Shown: positions 17,648 through 27,179, counted from the stretch's first letter. The stretch is DNA of 64,000 nt from Mariniflexile sp. AS56 (GCF_030552475.1 NZ_JAUPED010000008.1:62001-126000), one strand, 5' to 3'. Made by a program: numbers and translations. The notes: generated from the sequence alone by a model not told the origin.

Positions 17648-17869
17648 ATGTATTGGACTTTAGAATTAGCATCTTATTTAAGTGATGCGCCTTGGCCAGC
17701 TACCAAAGACGAGTTAATAGATTACGCTATTAGAACTGGAGCACCTTTGGAAGTTGTTGAAAATTTACAGTCTATTGAAGACGAAGGTGATGCCTACGAC
17801 TCTATTGACGAAATTTGGTCTGATTATCCAACAGATGAAGATTACCTTTGGAATGAGGATGAATATTAA
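17648..17869 (+). CDS. DUF2795 family protein
   Basis: A 73-residue acidic protein beginning MYWTLELASYLSDAPWPATK, with DELIDYAIRTGAPLEVVENL at about 21-40 and a very acidic tail ending DYLWNEDEY. This is the DUF2795 pattern, common in Bacteroidetes as a small conserved protein of unknown function; family members elsewhere are sometimes fused to or compared with helix-turn-helix-like folds. It has its own strong promoter and a terminator directly after it, so it is a monocistronic and probably well expressed gene. No function is proposed. Confidence 0.88.
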   Translation: MYWTLELASYLSDAPWPATKDELIDYAIRTGAPLEVVENLQSIEDEGDAYDSIDEIWSDYPTDEDYLWNEDEY

Positions 17870-17888
17870 TAAAGCATAAAGAAAAGTT

Positions 17889-17918
17889 AAAAAGTCTCGG
17901 TTTGAGGCTTTTTTTTTG
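17889..17918 (+). terminator. Rho-independent terminator after the DUF2795 gene
   Basis: AAAAAGTCTC and GAGGCTTTTT form a ten-pair stem with one T-G pair around the loop GGTTT, followed by a T run to 17918. Confidence 0.8.
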
Positions 17919-17950
17919 TCTTAAATCTTTATAAAACATATTACAAAATG

Positions 17951-17958
17951 TATCTTTG
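17951..17958 (+). promoter_or_regulatory. Candidate promoter -7 element of secA
   Basis: TATCTTTG matches TAnnTTTG exactly. At the 19-base spacing the -33 position reads TTA instead of TTG. The predicted leader of secA is about 70 bases. Confidence 0.55.
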
Positions 17959-17996
17959 ATTGCTTTTAATAAGTAACAAAAACAAAATAATTCACC

Positions 17997-18013
17997 ACTA
18001 GGAAAATCCTAGT
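17997..18013 (+). promoter_or_regulatory. Perfect inverted repeat in the secA leader
   Basis: ACTAGGA-AAA-TCCTAGT is a perfect seven-base-arm palindrome 21 bases before the secA ATG, inside the predicted 5' untranslated region. It could be a leader hairpin or an operator. No T tract follows. Confidence 0.5.
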
Positions 18014-18034
18014 TAACACATAACATATATACAC

Positions 18035-21000
18035 ATGAGTTTTTTAAATTCTGTACTTAAAGTATTTGTTGGCGACAAATCCAAACAAGATGTAAAGGCT
18101 ATTACGCCTATTGTAACTAAAATCAAGGCTTTTGAAGCTGCTTTAGAAGGATTATCGAACGACGAACTTAGGGCAAAAACAGCACAGTTTAAAGCAATAA
18201 TCGCTGAAGCAATACAACCTATAAACGACCAAATAGCCAAATTACTTGAAGAAGCAGAAGCTACTGAAGATATTGATAGACGTGAAGATATTTACTTAGA
18301 CGTTGATAAGCTTAAAGATGACGCCTACAAAACGACTGAAGATGTTTTAAACGACATTTTACCAGAGGCCTTCGCCGTTGTAAAAGAAACTGCTAAACGT
18401 TTTACAAATAACACTAAAATTGCGGTTACAGCAAGTACTTACGATAGAGAACTATCTGCAGATAAGGACTATGTAACTTTAGATAACGATCAGGCCATTT
18501 GGTCTAACTCTTGGGATGCTGCTGGAAAAGCCATTACTTGGGATATGGTACACTATGATGTACAACTTATTGGTGGTATTGCCATGCACCAAGGTAAAAT
18601 TGCAGAAATGCATACCGGTGAGGGTAAAACCTTAGTAGCAACCTTGCCTATGTACTTAAATGCACTTTCTGGAAAAGGTGTGCATTTAGTAACGGTAAAT
18701 GACTACTTGGCAAAACGTGATAGCGCGTGGATGGCCCCTATTTTTCAGTTTCATGGTTTGACTATTGATTGTGTAGATTACCATCAACCAAATTCTGATG
18801 CCCGTAAAAAAGCCTATAACGCCGATATCACATACGGAACCAATAATGAGTTTGGTTTCGATTATTTACGTGATAACATGTCGCACTCACCAAACGATTT
18901 GGTTCAACGTCCGCACCACTACGCTATTGTAGATGAGGTCGATTCTGTATTAGTTGATGATGCGCGTACACCGTTAATTATATCTGGACCCATCCCTTTA
19001 GGAGAGCGTCATGAATTTAACGAGTTAAAACCTAAAGTAGATGATATTGTTGCCGTACAACGTAAATATTTAACAGGGGTTTTAGCTGAAGCCAAAAAAT
19101 TAATCACTGCAGGAGATACTAAAGAAGGTGGTTTTCAATTACTACGTGCTTACCGTGGTATTCCTAAAAACAAAGCGCTTATTAAGTTTTTAAGTGAAGA
19201 AGGTGTTAAACAACTACTTCAAAAAACTGAGAACTTTTATATGCAAGACAACAACCGCGAAATGCCAAAGGTTGATGCCGAGTTATACTATGTTATTGAG
19301 GAAAAAAACAACCAAATAGAACTTACTGATAAAGGAGTTGAATATATTTCTGGTAAAGACAATCCTAACTTTTTCATTATGCCTGAAATAGGTATTGAAA
19401 TTGCTAAAATTGAAAATCAGAACTTACCTTTAGCTGAAGAAGCTAAGTTAAAAGAAGTCTTATACAAAGATTTCGGTGTGAAATCGGAACGTATTCATAC
19501 ACTTAATCAATTACTTAAGGCCTACGCATTATTTGAAAAAGACATTCAATATGTGGTCATGGACAATAAAGTAATGATTGTAGATGAACAAACAGGCCGT
19601 ATTATGGATGGGCGTCGTTATTCTGACGGATTACACCAAGCCATTGAAGCGAAAGAAAATGTAAAAATTGAAGATGCTACACAAACTTTTGCAACTGTAA
19701 CACTTCAAAATTACTTTAGAATGTACCGTAAACTGTCTGGTATGACGGGTACAGCGGTAACAGAAGCTGGTGAATTTTGGGAAATCTACAAATTAGATGT
19801 TGTTGAAATACCAACAAACAGGCCTATTGCTAGAGATGATAAAGAGGATTTAGTTTATAAAACGAAGCGTGAAAAATACAATGCGGTTATTGATGATGTA
19901 ACACAACTTTCGCAAGCTGGTAGACCGGTACTTATTGGTACTACTTCGGTAGAAATTAGTGAACTTCTTGGTAAAATGCTTAGTATTCGTAAAATACCAC
20001 ATAATGTATTAAATGCGAAACAACATAAAAAAGAAGCCGAAATTGTAGATCAAGCAGGTAAATCTGGACAAGTAACCATTGCAACGAATATGGCAGGTCG
20101 TGGTACCGATATTAAGTTAAGTGATGAAGTTAAAAAAGCAGGTGGTTTAGCCATTGTAGGTACAGAGCGTCATGATTCGCGTCGTGTAGACCGCCAGTTA
20201 CGTGGTCGTGCAGGTCGTCAAGGAGATGTTGGTAGTTCTCAATTCTACGTATCGTTAGAAGATAATTTAATGCGTTTGTTTGGTAGTGAACGTATCGCGA
20301 AGATGATGGACAGGATGGGATTAAAAGAAGGCGAAGTAATTCAGCATTCTATGATTTCAAAATCTATTGAACGTGCGCAGAAAAAAGTAGAAGAAAACAA
20401 CTTTGGTGTTCGTAAGCGTTTATTAGAATATGATGATGTTATGAACGCCCAACGTGAGGTGGTTTACAAACGTCGTCACCACGCCTTATTTGGTGAGCGT
20501 CTTCGTGTTGATTTAGCGAATATGATTTTCGATACTACCGAAGGTATTGTTGAAACCAATAAAACGGCAAGCGACTTTAAAAATTTCGAATTTGAATTGA
20601 TTCGTTATTTCTCTATGAGTTCACCAATTACAGAAGCCGAATTTGGTAAACTTTCTGCTCAAGAAATTACTGGTAAAATTTACCGTGCAGCCTTCGATCA
20701 TTATAAAGAAAAAATGACACGTAATGCAGATCTAGCATTTCCTGTTATTAAAAATGTATACGAAACGCAACGTGATAAATTCAAACGTATTGTAGTTCCT
20801 TTTACCGATGGTATTAAAACCTTAAATGTTGTAACCGATCTTGAAAAAGCTTACGAAACAGCAGGTAAACAATTAATTACCGATTTTGAAAAGAACATTA
20901 CCCTTGCTATTATTGATGATGCATGGAAAACCCATTTACGTAAAATGGATGAGTTAAAACAATCGGTACAATTAGCCGTACATGAGCAAAAAGACCCATT

Positions 21001-21388
21001 ACTTATTTATAAGTTTGAAGCGTTTGAATTGTTTAAAAGAATGATTGATGAAGTGAATAAAGATGTGATTTCATTCTTGTTTAAAGGTGAATTACCTCAA
21101 GAAACTCAAAATACCATTCAAGAAGCTAAAGAGCGTAAGCAGGAAAAACTAAATGTGCAAAAAGACGAAATCCCTAATTTAGATGAACGTTCGGCACAAA
21201 ACAGATCTGCAGGTAATACGCAAAGTCAACAACAAGTTATAGAAACGATTGTACGTGATAAACCAAAAATTGGACGTAACGATCAAGTTACTATCAAACA
21301 AGTTATTACTGGCGAAAACAAAACCCTTAAATACAAACAAGCCGAACCTTTATTAGCAAAAGGCGACTGGGTTTTAGTTGAAGAATAA
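18035..21388 (+). CDS. secA: Protein translocase ATPase SecA
   Basis: SecA drives preproteins through SecYEG. At 1117 residues it is longer than the roughly 900 of proteobacteria, as usual in Bacteroidetes, which carry insertions in the motor domains. Walker A HTGEGKT is at about 193-199, the preprotein region starts with TYGTNNEFGFDYLRDNM, the DEAD-type motif is VDEVDSVLVDDARTPL, and the second motor domain has TNMAGRGTDIKL and the arginine-finger region QLRGRAGRQGD. The C terminus (TIKQVITGENKTLKYKQAEP...) lacks the cysteine-rich zinc tail that binds SecB. A hairpin lies in its leader and a strong terminator follows, so it is monocistronic. Confidence 0.98.
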   Translation: MSFLNSVLKVFVGDKSKQDVKAITPIVTKIKAFEAALEGLSNDELRAKTAQFKAIIAEAIQPINDQIAKLLEEAEATEDIDRREDIYLDVDKLKDDAYKTTEDVLNDILPEAFAVVKETAKRFTNNTKIAVTASTYDRELSADKDYVTLDNDQAIWSNSWDAAGKAITWDMVHYDVQLIGGIAMHQGKIAEMHTGEGKTLVATLPMYLNALSGKGVHLVTVNDYLAKRDSAWMAPIFQFHGLTIDCVDYHQPNSDARKKAYNADITYGTNNEFGFDYLRDNMSHSPNDLVQRPHHYAIVDEVDSVLVDDARTPLIISGPIPLGERHEFNELKPKVDDIVAVQRKYLTGVLAEAKKLITAGDTKEGGFQLLRAYRGIPKNKALIKFLSEEGVKQLLQKTENFYMQDNNREMPKVDAELYYVIEEKNNQIELTDKGVEYISGKDNPNFFIMPEIGIEIAKIENQNLPLAEEAKLKEVLYKDFGVKSERIHTLNQLLKAYALFEKDIQYVVMDNKVMIVDEQTGRIMDGRRYSDGLHQAIEAKENVKIEDATQTFATVTLQNYFRMYRKLSGMTGTAVTEAGEFWEIYKLDVVEIPTNRPIARDDKEDLVYKTKREKYNAVIDDVTQLSQAGRPVLIGTTSVEISELLGKMLSIRKIPHNVLNAKQHKKEAEIVDQAGKSGQVTIATNMAGRGTDIKLSDEVKKAGGLAIVGTERHDSRRVDRQLRGRAGRQGDVGSSQFYVSLEDNLMRLFGSERIAKMMDRMGLKEGEVIQHSMISKSIERAQKKVEENNFGVRKRLLEYDDVMNAQREVVYKRRHHALFGERLRVDLANMIFDTTEGIVETNKTASDFKNFEFELIRYFSMSSPITEAEFGKLSAQEITGKIYRAAFDHYKEKMTRNADLAFPVIKNVYETQRDKFKRIVVPFTDGIKTLNVVTDLEKAYETAGKQLITDFEKNITLAIIDDAWKTHLRKMDELKQSVQLAVHEQKDPLLIYKFEAFELFKRMIDEVNKDVISFLFKGELPQETQNTIQEAKERKQEKLNVQKDEIPNLDERSAQNRSAGNTQSQQQVIETIVRDKPKIGRNDQVTIKQVITGENKTLKYKQAEPLLAKGDWVLVEE

Positions 21389-21423
21389 ACCAATTCCTGT
21401 GAAAACAGAAATCTCATAATTTT

Positions 21424-21459
21424 AAAAATCCTGATAGAAAACTATCAGGATTTTTTTTT
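21424..21459 (+). terminator. Rho-independent terminator after secA
   Basis: AAAAATCCTGATAG and CTATCAGGATTTTT form a perfect 14-pair stem around AAAA, followed by more T. It lies 36 bases after the secA stop. Confidence 0.92.
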
Positions 21460-21636
21460 ATAACACAAGAGCTATACATCCCAGCTTAGTTCAATTAAAA
21501 ATTCCTAGTAAATTTTATTAAGAATGAATTAGTATTATTTTTATTAAACTAAATACAGTAATTTAAATTAGAAATGAATTAATTTCGCTCCTGTGGAAAT
21601 TTAAAAGTCACTTTTTATAAAACAAATTTATCATAA

Positions 21637-22401
21637 ATGGATTTAATAGAGATTAATGAAGATAACACTACTCGACACCCCTGGGAAACCTCAAGAAAAA
21701 TAATTATAAATAAATTTATTTCTAGAATAAAGAAAAGTGACATTGAAATTCTAGATGTAGGTAGTGGGGACGCATATTTAGCCAATAGTTTTACTTCTAA
21801 TTTCAAAAACACTTACTCCAACTGTGTTGATATTGGCTATACAGATGCCCAAATAAATAAAATAAAAAACAACTTTAACAACAAAAACCTAAAGCTACAT
21901 ACAACACTTAGTGCTGTTAAAACAAACAAAATAGATATAGTTACATTGTTAGATGTTATTGAACATGTCCCATCGGATATCGACTTCTTAAACGATATAA
22001 TTAAACAGCCTTTTATTAGTAAAGACACCTACTTTATTATTACTGTCCCTGCTTACCAAAGCCTTTTTAGTCAACACGATATTGCTCTAAAACATTACCG
22101 ACGGTATAATTTAAAAAAATTAAAACAAGTAATAACAAAAGTCAATCTTAACTACATTGAGGGCGGTTATTTTTTCACGACTTTATTAATTACTCGTTGT
22201 TTTCAACTGATTATAGAGAAAACAGCTTCTAAAAAAAATAAAAACCTTGATAATTTAGGAAACTGGAAAGGCAATCGCGTACTCACAAAAATAACTAAAA
22301 ACACTTTGTTATTAGATTTTCATGTATCTAGACTCTTAAAAAAAACAGGACTTAATTTACCTGGATTATCGTGTTATATAATCTGCTCCTCTAAAGAATA
22401 A
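21637..22401 (+). CDS. Class I SAM-dependent methyltransferase
   Basis: The 254-residue protein has SAM motif I IEILDVGSGDAYLAN near residues 34-48, the strand DIVTLLDVIEHVPSD at about 108-122, and YFIITVPAYQSLFSQHD followed by HYRRYNLKKLKQ, a combination typical of Methyltransf_23 enzymes encoded next to dolichyl-phosphate-type glycosyltransferases. It begins a tight three-gene unit with the GT2 eight bases downstream. Probable substrate is a lipid-linked or surface glycan intermediate, which is inference from context. The DNA is more AT-rich than the adjacent secA, which suggests an accessory insertion. Confidence 0.82.
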   Translation: MDLIEINEDNTTRHPWETSRKIIINKFISRIKKSDIEILDVGSGDAYLANSFTSNFKNTYSNCVDIGYTDAQINKIKNNFNNKNLKLHTTLSAVKTNKIDIVTLLDVIEHVPSDIDFLNDIIKQPFISKDTYFIITVPAYQSLFSQHDIALKHYRRYNLKKLKQVITKVNLNYIEGGYFFTTLLITRCFQLIIEKTASKKNKNLDNLGNWKGNRVLTKITKNTLLLDFHVSRLLKKTGLNLPGLSCYIICSSKE

Positions 22402-22408
22402 CACCTCT

Positions 22409-23146
22409 ATGAAACTAATCATCATCATACCGTGTTACAACGAAGAGCTCCGATTAAATATTGATAGCTTTATCAAATTTGGTAGCGATCATCAGCATAT
22501 AAATTTTTTATTCGTTAATGATGGCAGTACCGATAATACAACATTTGTTATTCAACAAATTTGTGATAAATTAAAAAACTCTAGCCTAATTGTTCTAGAC
22601 AAGAATAAAGGAAAAGCAGAAGCTATTAGAACAGCTGTTCTTTCTTTTAAAAACCAGGTGTCAGAATATGATTTTATTGGATATATGGACGCCGATTTAT
22701 CCGTGAAGCTTGAAGAATTAAGCAATTTCATTAAAATAATTAATGAAAGAAGCGAGATTAAATTCATTATGGGTTCTCGAGTCAATCTTTTAGGCTCGGA
22801 TATTAAACGAACTTTAAAAAGGCACTATACAGGAAGGTTATTTGCCACCGTATTTAGCATACTATTTAAAAAAAACATATATGATACGCAATGTGGGCTC
22901 AAACTGATTGAATCCTCATTAATAACTCAACTTTTTAAAGATAAATTTATTAGCAAATGGTTATTTGATATTGAATTGATAATAAGATGGGACATTATTT
23001 TCCCAGAATATAAAAACATGATTATTGAACATCCTCTAAAATCATGGCATGACATTTCTGGGTCAAAGCTAAAATTAACAAATTTTATTTACGCTCCGTT
23101 TCAGCTGTTTCTTATATGGAAAAAGTACCGTAATTTTATTAAATAA
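22409..23146 (+). CDS. Family 2 glycosyltransferase, dolichyl-phosphate sugar synthase-like
   Basis: This 245-residue GT-A enzyme has IIIIPCYNEELRL at the N terminus, NDGSTDNTT near 38-46, and MDADLSVKLEELSNF near 91-105 as the metal site. The later GSRVN..., RHYTGRLFATVFS and YDTQCGLKLIESSL motifs are those of dolichyl-phosphate glucose/mannose synthases. It lacks the two C-terminal membrane helices of GtrB proteins. Such enzymes load a polyprenyl phosphate with a single sugar for a membrane transferase; the polytopic protein encoded ten bases downstream is a plausible partner. Confidence 0.88.
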   Translation: MKLIIIIPCYNEELRLNIDSFIKFGSDHQHINFLFVNDGSTDNTTFVIQQICDKLKNSSLIVLDKNKGKAEAIRTAVLSFKNQVSEYDFIGYMDADLSVKLEELSNFIKIINERSEIKFIMGSRVNLLGSDIKRTLKRHYTGRLFATVFSILFKKNIYDTQCGLKLIESSLITQLFKDKFISKWLFDIELIIRWDIIFPEYKNMIIEHPLKSWHDISGSKLKLTNFIYAPFQLFLIWKKYRNFIK

Positions 23147-23156
23147 CATTTAAATA

Positions 23157-24563
23157 ATGCACTATCACGCGATTCAACTCATCCTATCCAAAGTTTCAAA
23201 ATTATTTAAAAGTGATAATTTTATATTTAGTATTGGATTCTTAACCTTTCTACCATTAGTAACCATTTCTATATACAATAACCCTAGCGCCGACGATTTT
23301 TGTTTTAACATAAAAAGTAACGATCTAGGTTTTTGGAACGCACAAATATCATGGTACCAAACATGGACTGGAAGATACACCTCATCTGCGCTGTTAAGCA
23401 TAGAACAGTTAGTTTCTGAGCCATTTTATGCATATAAGTTCGTCCCAATAGTTTTAATATTAGGCCTGTTTTTTTCACTATACACATTACTTTCATTACT
23501 ATTTATTAATCTAAAAAAAAGAGATATTTTAGTTTTAATTACACTCATTCTAATTCTTTATTTTTTTCAAATGCCCTCTATCTCGCAAGGTGTATACTGG
23601 CTAGCTGGTTCAATTACGTATCAGGTCCCTAATATTTTGTCTATATTTTTAATGTGTTTTTTAATTAAATTACTACAAGTAAAAAACTTAATTTATTTAC
23701 TATTATCTATTCTGTGTTCATTTCTTATCATTGGCTCAAATGAAGTATCAATGCTTTTGATTGACTATTTTATTTTTACAGTATTTATTTATAATTCCAT
23801 ACACCACAAAAAAATAAATTATTCATTATTACTTTTAGTTCTGTGTATAACAGCATTTTCAATTTTAGTTGTAAAATCTCCAGGAAATACGCTGAGAGCT
23901 TCCTATTTCCCTAATAAAAACCAACTGATTTATTCATTGTTCAAATCCTTAGTAGGACTTAAAAGTTATATAGGAATATGGCTTCCTCTAATTATTTTAT
24001 TTATTTTAATTTATTTCAATGATTTCAGAAGAAAAGCTAACATAATCACTTCCCAATTTTTCAATATTAATCCCTTTATTGCCGTACTTTTTGTGGCAAT
24101 TATCCCATTTCTAGGATTCTTTACTGGTTATTGGAGTGTTGGCAGAATACCTCCTGAAAGAACCATTAATGTTATTTATTTTATGTTTTTAATTGGTCTT
24201 ATTTATATATCCTTTGGATTCTTTTACTATTTAAAACAAAAAAAATCAGACTTTATAATCTATACAAAATCAGTTAAATTTTTAATTTACACATTAATTT
24301 TTATCCTTTTGGGTCAGAACAACAATATTAGAGTTGCCTATTCAGATCTTATAAGCGGAGCCGCTGATCGTTATAATTTAGAACTAAATGATAGATATAG
24401 TAACTTAAAACACAAAGAAGCAACCCTAACATTACCGCCTTTAAAAAACAAACCAAAAACAATATTTTTCGAGGATATTTCAGAAGACCCTAACAACTGG
24501 TCTAACCAATGTATTTCAAGGTATTGGGGATTAAACTCGGTTATTAAGGATAAGGATTATTAA
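23157..24563 (+). CDS. Polytopic membrane protein, possibly DUF6056/GT-C-like
   Basis: The 468-residue protein has about ten hydrophobic segments. Its first periplasmic loop contains NNPSADDFCFN followed by WYQTWTGRYTSSALL, an acidic, aromatic loop right after the first helix as in GT-C glycosyltransferases; the sequence resembles the DUF6056 group as far as I can judge. The C terminus after the last helix is about 90 residues and hydrophilic. Being the third gene of a unit with a methyltransferase and a polyprenyl-phosphate-sugar synthase-like GT2, it may use the lipid-linked sugar on the periplasmic side. This function is inferred from context only. It is followed by a 221-base gap with nothing evident. 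Confidence 0.6.
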   Translation: MHYHAIQLILSKVSKLFKSDNFIFSIGFLTFLPLVTISIYNNPSADDFCFNIKSNDLGFWNAQISWYQTWTGRYTSSALLSIEQLVSEPFYAYKFVPIVLILGLFFSLYTLLSLLFINLKKRDILVLITLILILYFFQMPSISQGVYWLAGSITYQVPNILSIFLMCFLIKLLQVKNLIYLLLSILCSFLIIGSNEVSMLLIDYFIFTVFIYNSIHHKKINYSLLLLVLCITAFSILVVKSPGNTLRASYFPNKNQLIYSLFKSLVGLKSYIGIWLPLIILFILIYFNDFRRKANIITSQFFNINPFIAVLFVAIIPFLGFFTGYWSVGRIPPERTINVIYFMFLIGLIYISFGFFYYLKQKKSDFIIYTKSVKFLIYTLIFILLGQNNNIRVAYSDLISGAADRYNLELNDRYSNLKHKEATLTLPPLKNKPKTIFFEDISEDPNNWSNQCISRYWGLNSVIKDKDY

Positions 24564-24784
24564 TAAATTGAATACTAGCTTCAACTTAATCACAAAAACA
24601 ATCCAAAACCACTTAGTACAAACTAGCTCTCTAATAAGTTTCTACTAAATAGTAAAATCTATTATTTGTTTTTACTTTTGCGTCTGTATTTATTTTGGTT
24701 AGAATCAATTTATCTAAATTGTAAAAGAGCTTTAATTCAAAATGACAAATTTCACTTTTTAACTTTCAAAATTTAAAATAACCA

Positions 24785-25225
24785 GTGTTTAGTAAAGAAG
24801 AATCGCGCATATTACGACAAGAATTTTGGACTAGTTTTGGGAAATCGTTTCCACGGAAATGGATTTTATACGATACAAAATTGAAAGGTTTCAGTTTTAA
24901 ATTCCATTTTGATACAAAAACAGCCTTAGTTACCATTGATTTGGAAGACGACTTGGAATCCCGTATTAAATACTGGGAGAAACTAGTCGCTTTAAAATCG
25001 ATTCTTTTAGATGAGTATTTACCCGAAGCCATTTTTGAAGAAGCTTATTTTCTTGAAAACGAAAAAGAAATTTCTAGAATTCATGTGTCTTTAGATAAAA
25101 AAGTATCCATTCATAACAAAAACACCTGGCGCGATGTGATGGAGTTTTTCAATGAAAACATGAGTTTATTTGAAGCCTTTTTTGAAGAATATAAAGATGT
25201 TATTGAGAGCGAACCACATGCATAA
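24785..25225 (+). CDS. DUF4268 domain protein
   Basis: The 146-residue protein starts at a GTG. It reads MFSKEESRILRQEFWTSFGK, then KWILYDTKLKGFSFKFHFD and KIKYWEKL-like helices, the pattern of DUF4268 proteins, which appear alone in flavobacteria and also as C-terminal parts of larger restriction-linked proteins elsewhere. The fold is probably related to the PD-(D/E)XK superfamily, but I cannot identify a catalytic triad by eye. It stands alone on the plus strand and converges with the GNAT gene 17 bases away. No function is assigned. Confidence 0.78.
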   Translation: MFSKEESRILRQEFWTSFGKSFPRKWILYDTKLKGFSFKFHFDTKTALVTIDLEDDLESRIKYWEKLVALKSILLDEYLPEAIFEEAYFLENEKEISRIHVSLDKKVSIHNKNTWRDVMEFFNENMSLFEAFFEEYKDVIESEPHA

Positions 25226-25242
25226 CCATTGTTAATTCGTAA

Positions 25243-25734
25243 TTAAATTGCTTTAACCATTTCAAAATCGTCCATAACAAAACCATTACCAATATCGGCT
25301 ACCAACGAGCCTACATTAACAAAACCAATTTTCTCATAGGCTTTAATAGCGTTGGTATTATTAATATTTACTGTAAGCCGAATGGCTTTTAGCCCCTGTT
25401 TTTTTGCTTTTTCTTCTATAAATAGTAATCCTGCTTTGGCTATTTTTTTTCCTCTATAAGTACTTAACACGTATATTTTACTAAGAAAAAGAGCTTCTTC
25501 TTCTGTCTTAATAGCAATGTAACATGCTGGAGTATCTTCAAAAGTGATTAAAAAATAATCAAAACCATTTTGTACTTGTTCCGCTATCGTCTTTGCAGAT
25601 TGAAATTTATCGAGCATATAATCTACCTGCGCTTTCCCAATAATAGGAATATAATGTTCTCTCCAAATGGTATTCGCAAGAGTTTCTATTTCTTGAAAGT
25701 GTGCTGGTGTAATTGCTGGTAGTATCTTTATCAT
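25243..25734 (-). CDS. GNAT family N-acetyltransferase
   Basis: This 163-residue protein has the GNAT core. The strand ALFLSKIYVLSTYRGKKIAKAGL at about 86-108 contains the acetyl-CoA pyrophosphate-binding loop (R-G-K-K-I-A), followed by AIRLTVNINNTNAIKAYEKIGF, the typical motif B. The C-terminal MDDFEMVKAI strand closes the fold. It is probably the last gene of a minus-strand unit with the hemolysin III-type and DUF4294 genes upstream (25 and 1 bases apart). The acceptor amine is unknown. Confidence 0.88.
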   Translation of the reverse strand: MIKILPAITPAHFQEIETLANTIWREHYIPIIGKAQVDYMLDKFQSAKTIAEQVQNGFDYFLITFEDTPACYIAIKTEEEALFLSKIYVLSTYRGKKIAKAGLLFIEEKAKKQGLKAIRLTVNINNTNAIKAYEKIGFVNVGSLVADIGNGFVMDDFEMVKAI

Positions 25735-25759
25735 AAACTATTCAATTCAATAAAATCAA

Positions 25760-26392
25760 TTAAATCACATAAAAGAAGATCATAAAAAAGTGAAAAACGG
25801 CACCCGCAAGTACAAACAAATGCCAAATAACGTGGTTATATGGTATCTTTTTAATGGCATAAAATATAATACCAACAGTATATGCTAAACCGCCAGCAAA
25901 CAACAATAATAAGCCATTGCTATCCATTAATTTAGATAAGTTTGCAAAGTCGAATACAATAAGCCACCCCATAACTAAATACAACAAGGTCGAAAACAGT
26001 TCAAACTTACCCGTAAAAAACAGTTTTAAAATAACGCCAAAAACAGCGATGCCCCAAACCACATAAAACAAGGTCCAACCTAGGCTATTAGGCAGGGTTA
26101 TAAGTAAAACAGGCGTATAAGTACCAGCTATAAGTACATAAATACTAATGTGATCTATAATCCGGAAGTAGTGTTTTTTAACTTCATCTTTTACGGAATG
26201 GTATAAAGTAGAGGCTGTAAACAATATTATAATAGAAAGACCATAAACAATAACACTAAACAGACTCCAATCGGTTTTATCGCTATTAAAAACAATAAGT
26301 GAAGCCAAACCTAAAACACCAAAAATAGCGCCAATGGCATGAGAAATGGCGTTTAATCGTTCCTGTAATGGTGTTTGCTTAGAATCTGGCAC
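25760..26392 (-). CDS. Hemolysin III/TrhA family membrane protein
   Basis: This 210-residue, seven-helix protein belongs to the PAQR-like HlyIII family. The first cytoplasmic region has ERLNAISHAIGAIFG; TASTLYHSVKDEVKKHYFRIIDHISIYVLIAGTYTP is the signature block, holding the Ser, His and Asp of the putative metal-dependent hydrolase site, and the C terminal helix contains HVIWHLFVLAGAVFHF with the remaining histidines. In Bacteroidetes such proteins have been tied to membrane fluidity rather than haemolysis. It begins one base after the stop of the DUF4294 gene. Confidence 0.92.
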   Translation of the reverse strand: MPDSKQTPLQERLNAISHAIGAIFGVLGLASLIVFNSDKTDWSLFSVIVYGLSIIILFTASTLYHSVKDEVKKHYFRIIDHISIYVLIAGTYTPVLLITLPNSLGWTLFYVVWGIAVFGVILKLFFTGKFELFSTLLYLVMGWLIVFDFANLSKLMDSNGLLLLFAGGLAYTVGIIFYAIKKIPYNHVIWHLFVLAGAVFHFFMIFFYVI

Positions 26393-26393
26393 C

Positions 26394-27074
26394 TTATTCT
26401 TTTTTCTGTTTATCCATCCAAATATTGGTTAAATCATAAAAATCGTATTCTTCAGCCGCTTTTTGTCGTACCAATAATCCGTTATTAAAACTACGCTGTA
26501 AAATATCTTCAATAAGGTAATCTTCATATACACTTTTAGGATCGAAAGGTTTCTTTAAAGAAATATCAAACATACTAGCCGTGGTATTGTACCAAAAAGC
26601 ACGCCACCCACTGCGGAGTTCTTTCACCAAACCAAAGGTAGTTTTACCCGTTTGCCTATGTATCAATTTAACCAAAATTTGACCTTCGGTACGTGTTAGT
26701 TTTTTTAATTCATCTGAAAACTCACCTTCTATATAACTCTGAATCAACTTCGTATATCGACGTTTATCCTTTTCTTTTTTCATAGACTCTAAACGTGAGC
26801 TTAAAGAATCTAAGCGTTCTGAAGCTAACTTGGCATACGGATATACTTTCAGCGTTTTTCGACGTAAAATTAAATACCTAATACGGGCTTCTTTACTCGG
26901 GAATTTCAAATCGCCCAGTATATAAATAGGATTTAAATTTACAATGGTTTGAGGCACCGAGTCGCCCTCAATAAACATATATTCGTATTCCGAAAGATCT
27001 TCCTCTTCATCCTTAACTTGAGCAAAGAAAAAAATAGGACACACTAAAAATAGATATATAACAAAATTCTTCAT
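26394..27074 (-). CDS. DUF4294 domain protein, exported
   Basis: I start at the ATG at 27074 (226 residues), which begins a signal peptide MKNFVIYLFLVCPIFFFAQ; the longer frame from 27110 would put 12 extra residues before it. The mature protein has the DUF4294 core: KEARIRYLILRRKTLKVYPYAKLASERL, a coiled region rich in Lys and Glu, and GQILVKLIHRQTGKTTF followed by LRSGWRAFWYN. The family is largely limited to Bacteroidetes and its function is unknown; a periplasmic location is likely. It is probably the first gene of the unit with the HlyIII-like and GNAT genes. Confidence 0.82.
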   Translation of the reverse strand: MKNFVIYLFLVCPIFFFAQVKDEEEDLSEYEYMFIEGDSVPQTIVNLNPIYILGDLKFPSKEARIRYLILRRKTLKVYPYAKLASERLDSLSSRLESMKKEKDKRRYTKLIQSYIEGEFSDELKKLTRTEGQILVKLIHRQTGKTTFGLVKELRSGWRAFWYNTTASMFDISLKKPFDPKSVYEDYLIEDILQRSFNNGLLVRQKAAEEYDFYDLTNIWMDKQKKE

Positions 27075-27179
27075 AAAACTTCTGGAGCAATAATCATTCA
27101 AAATTAACAAATTACAATGTTTAAAACATTTTTTTTGTATTTATATTATTAATTTAGTGCAAAACTTTAACACAATACG

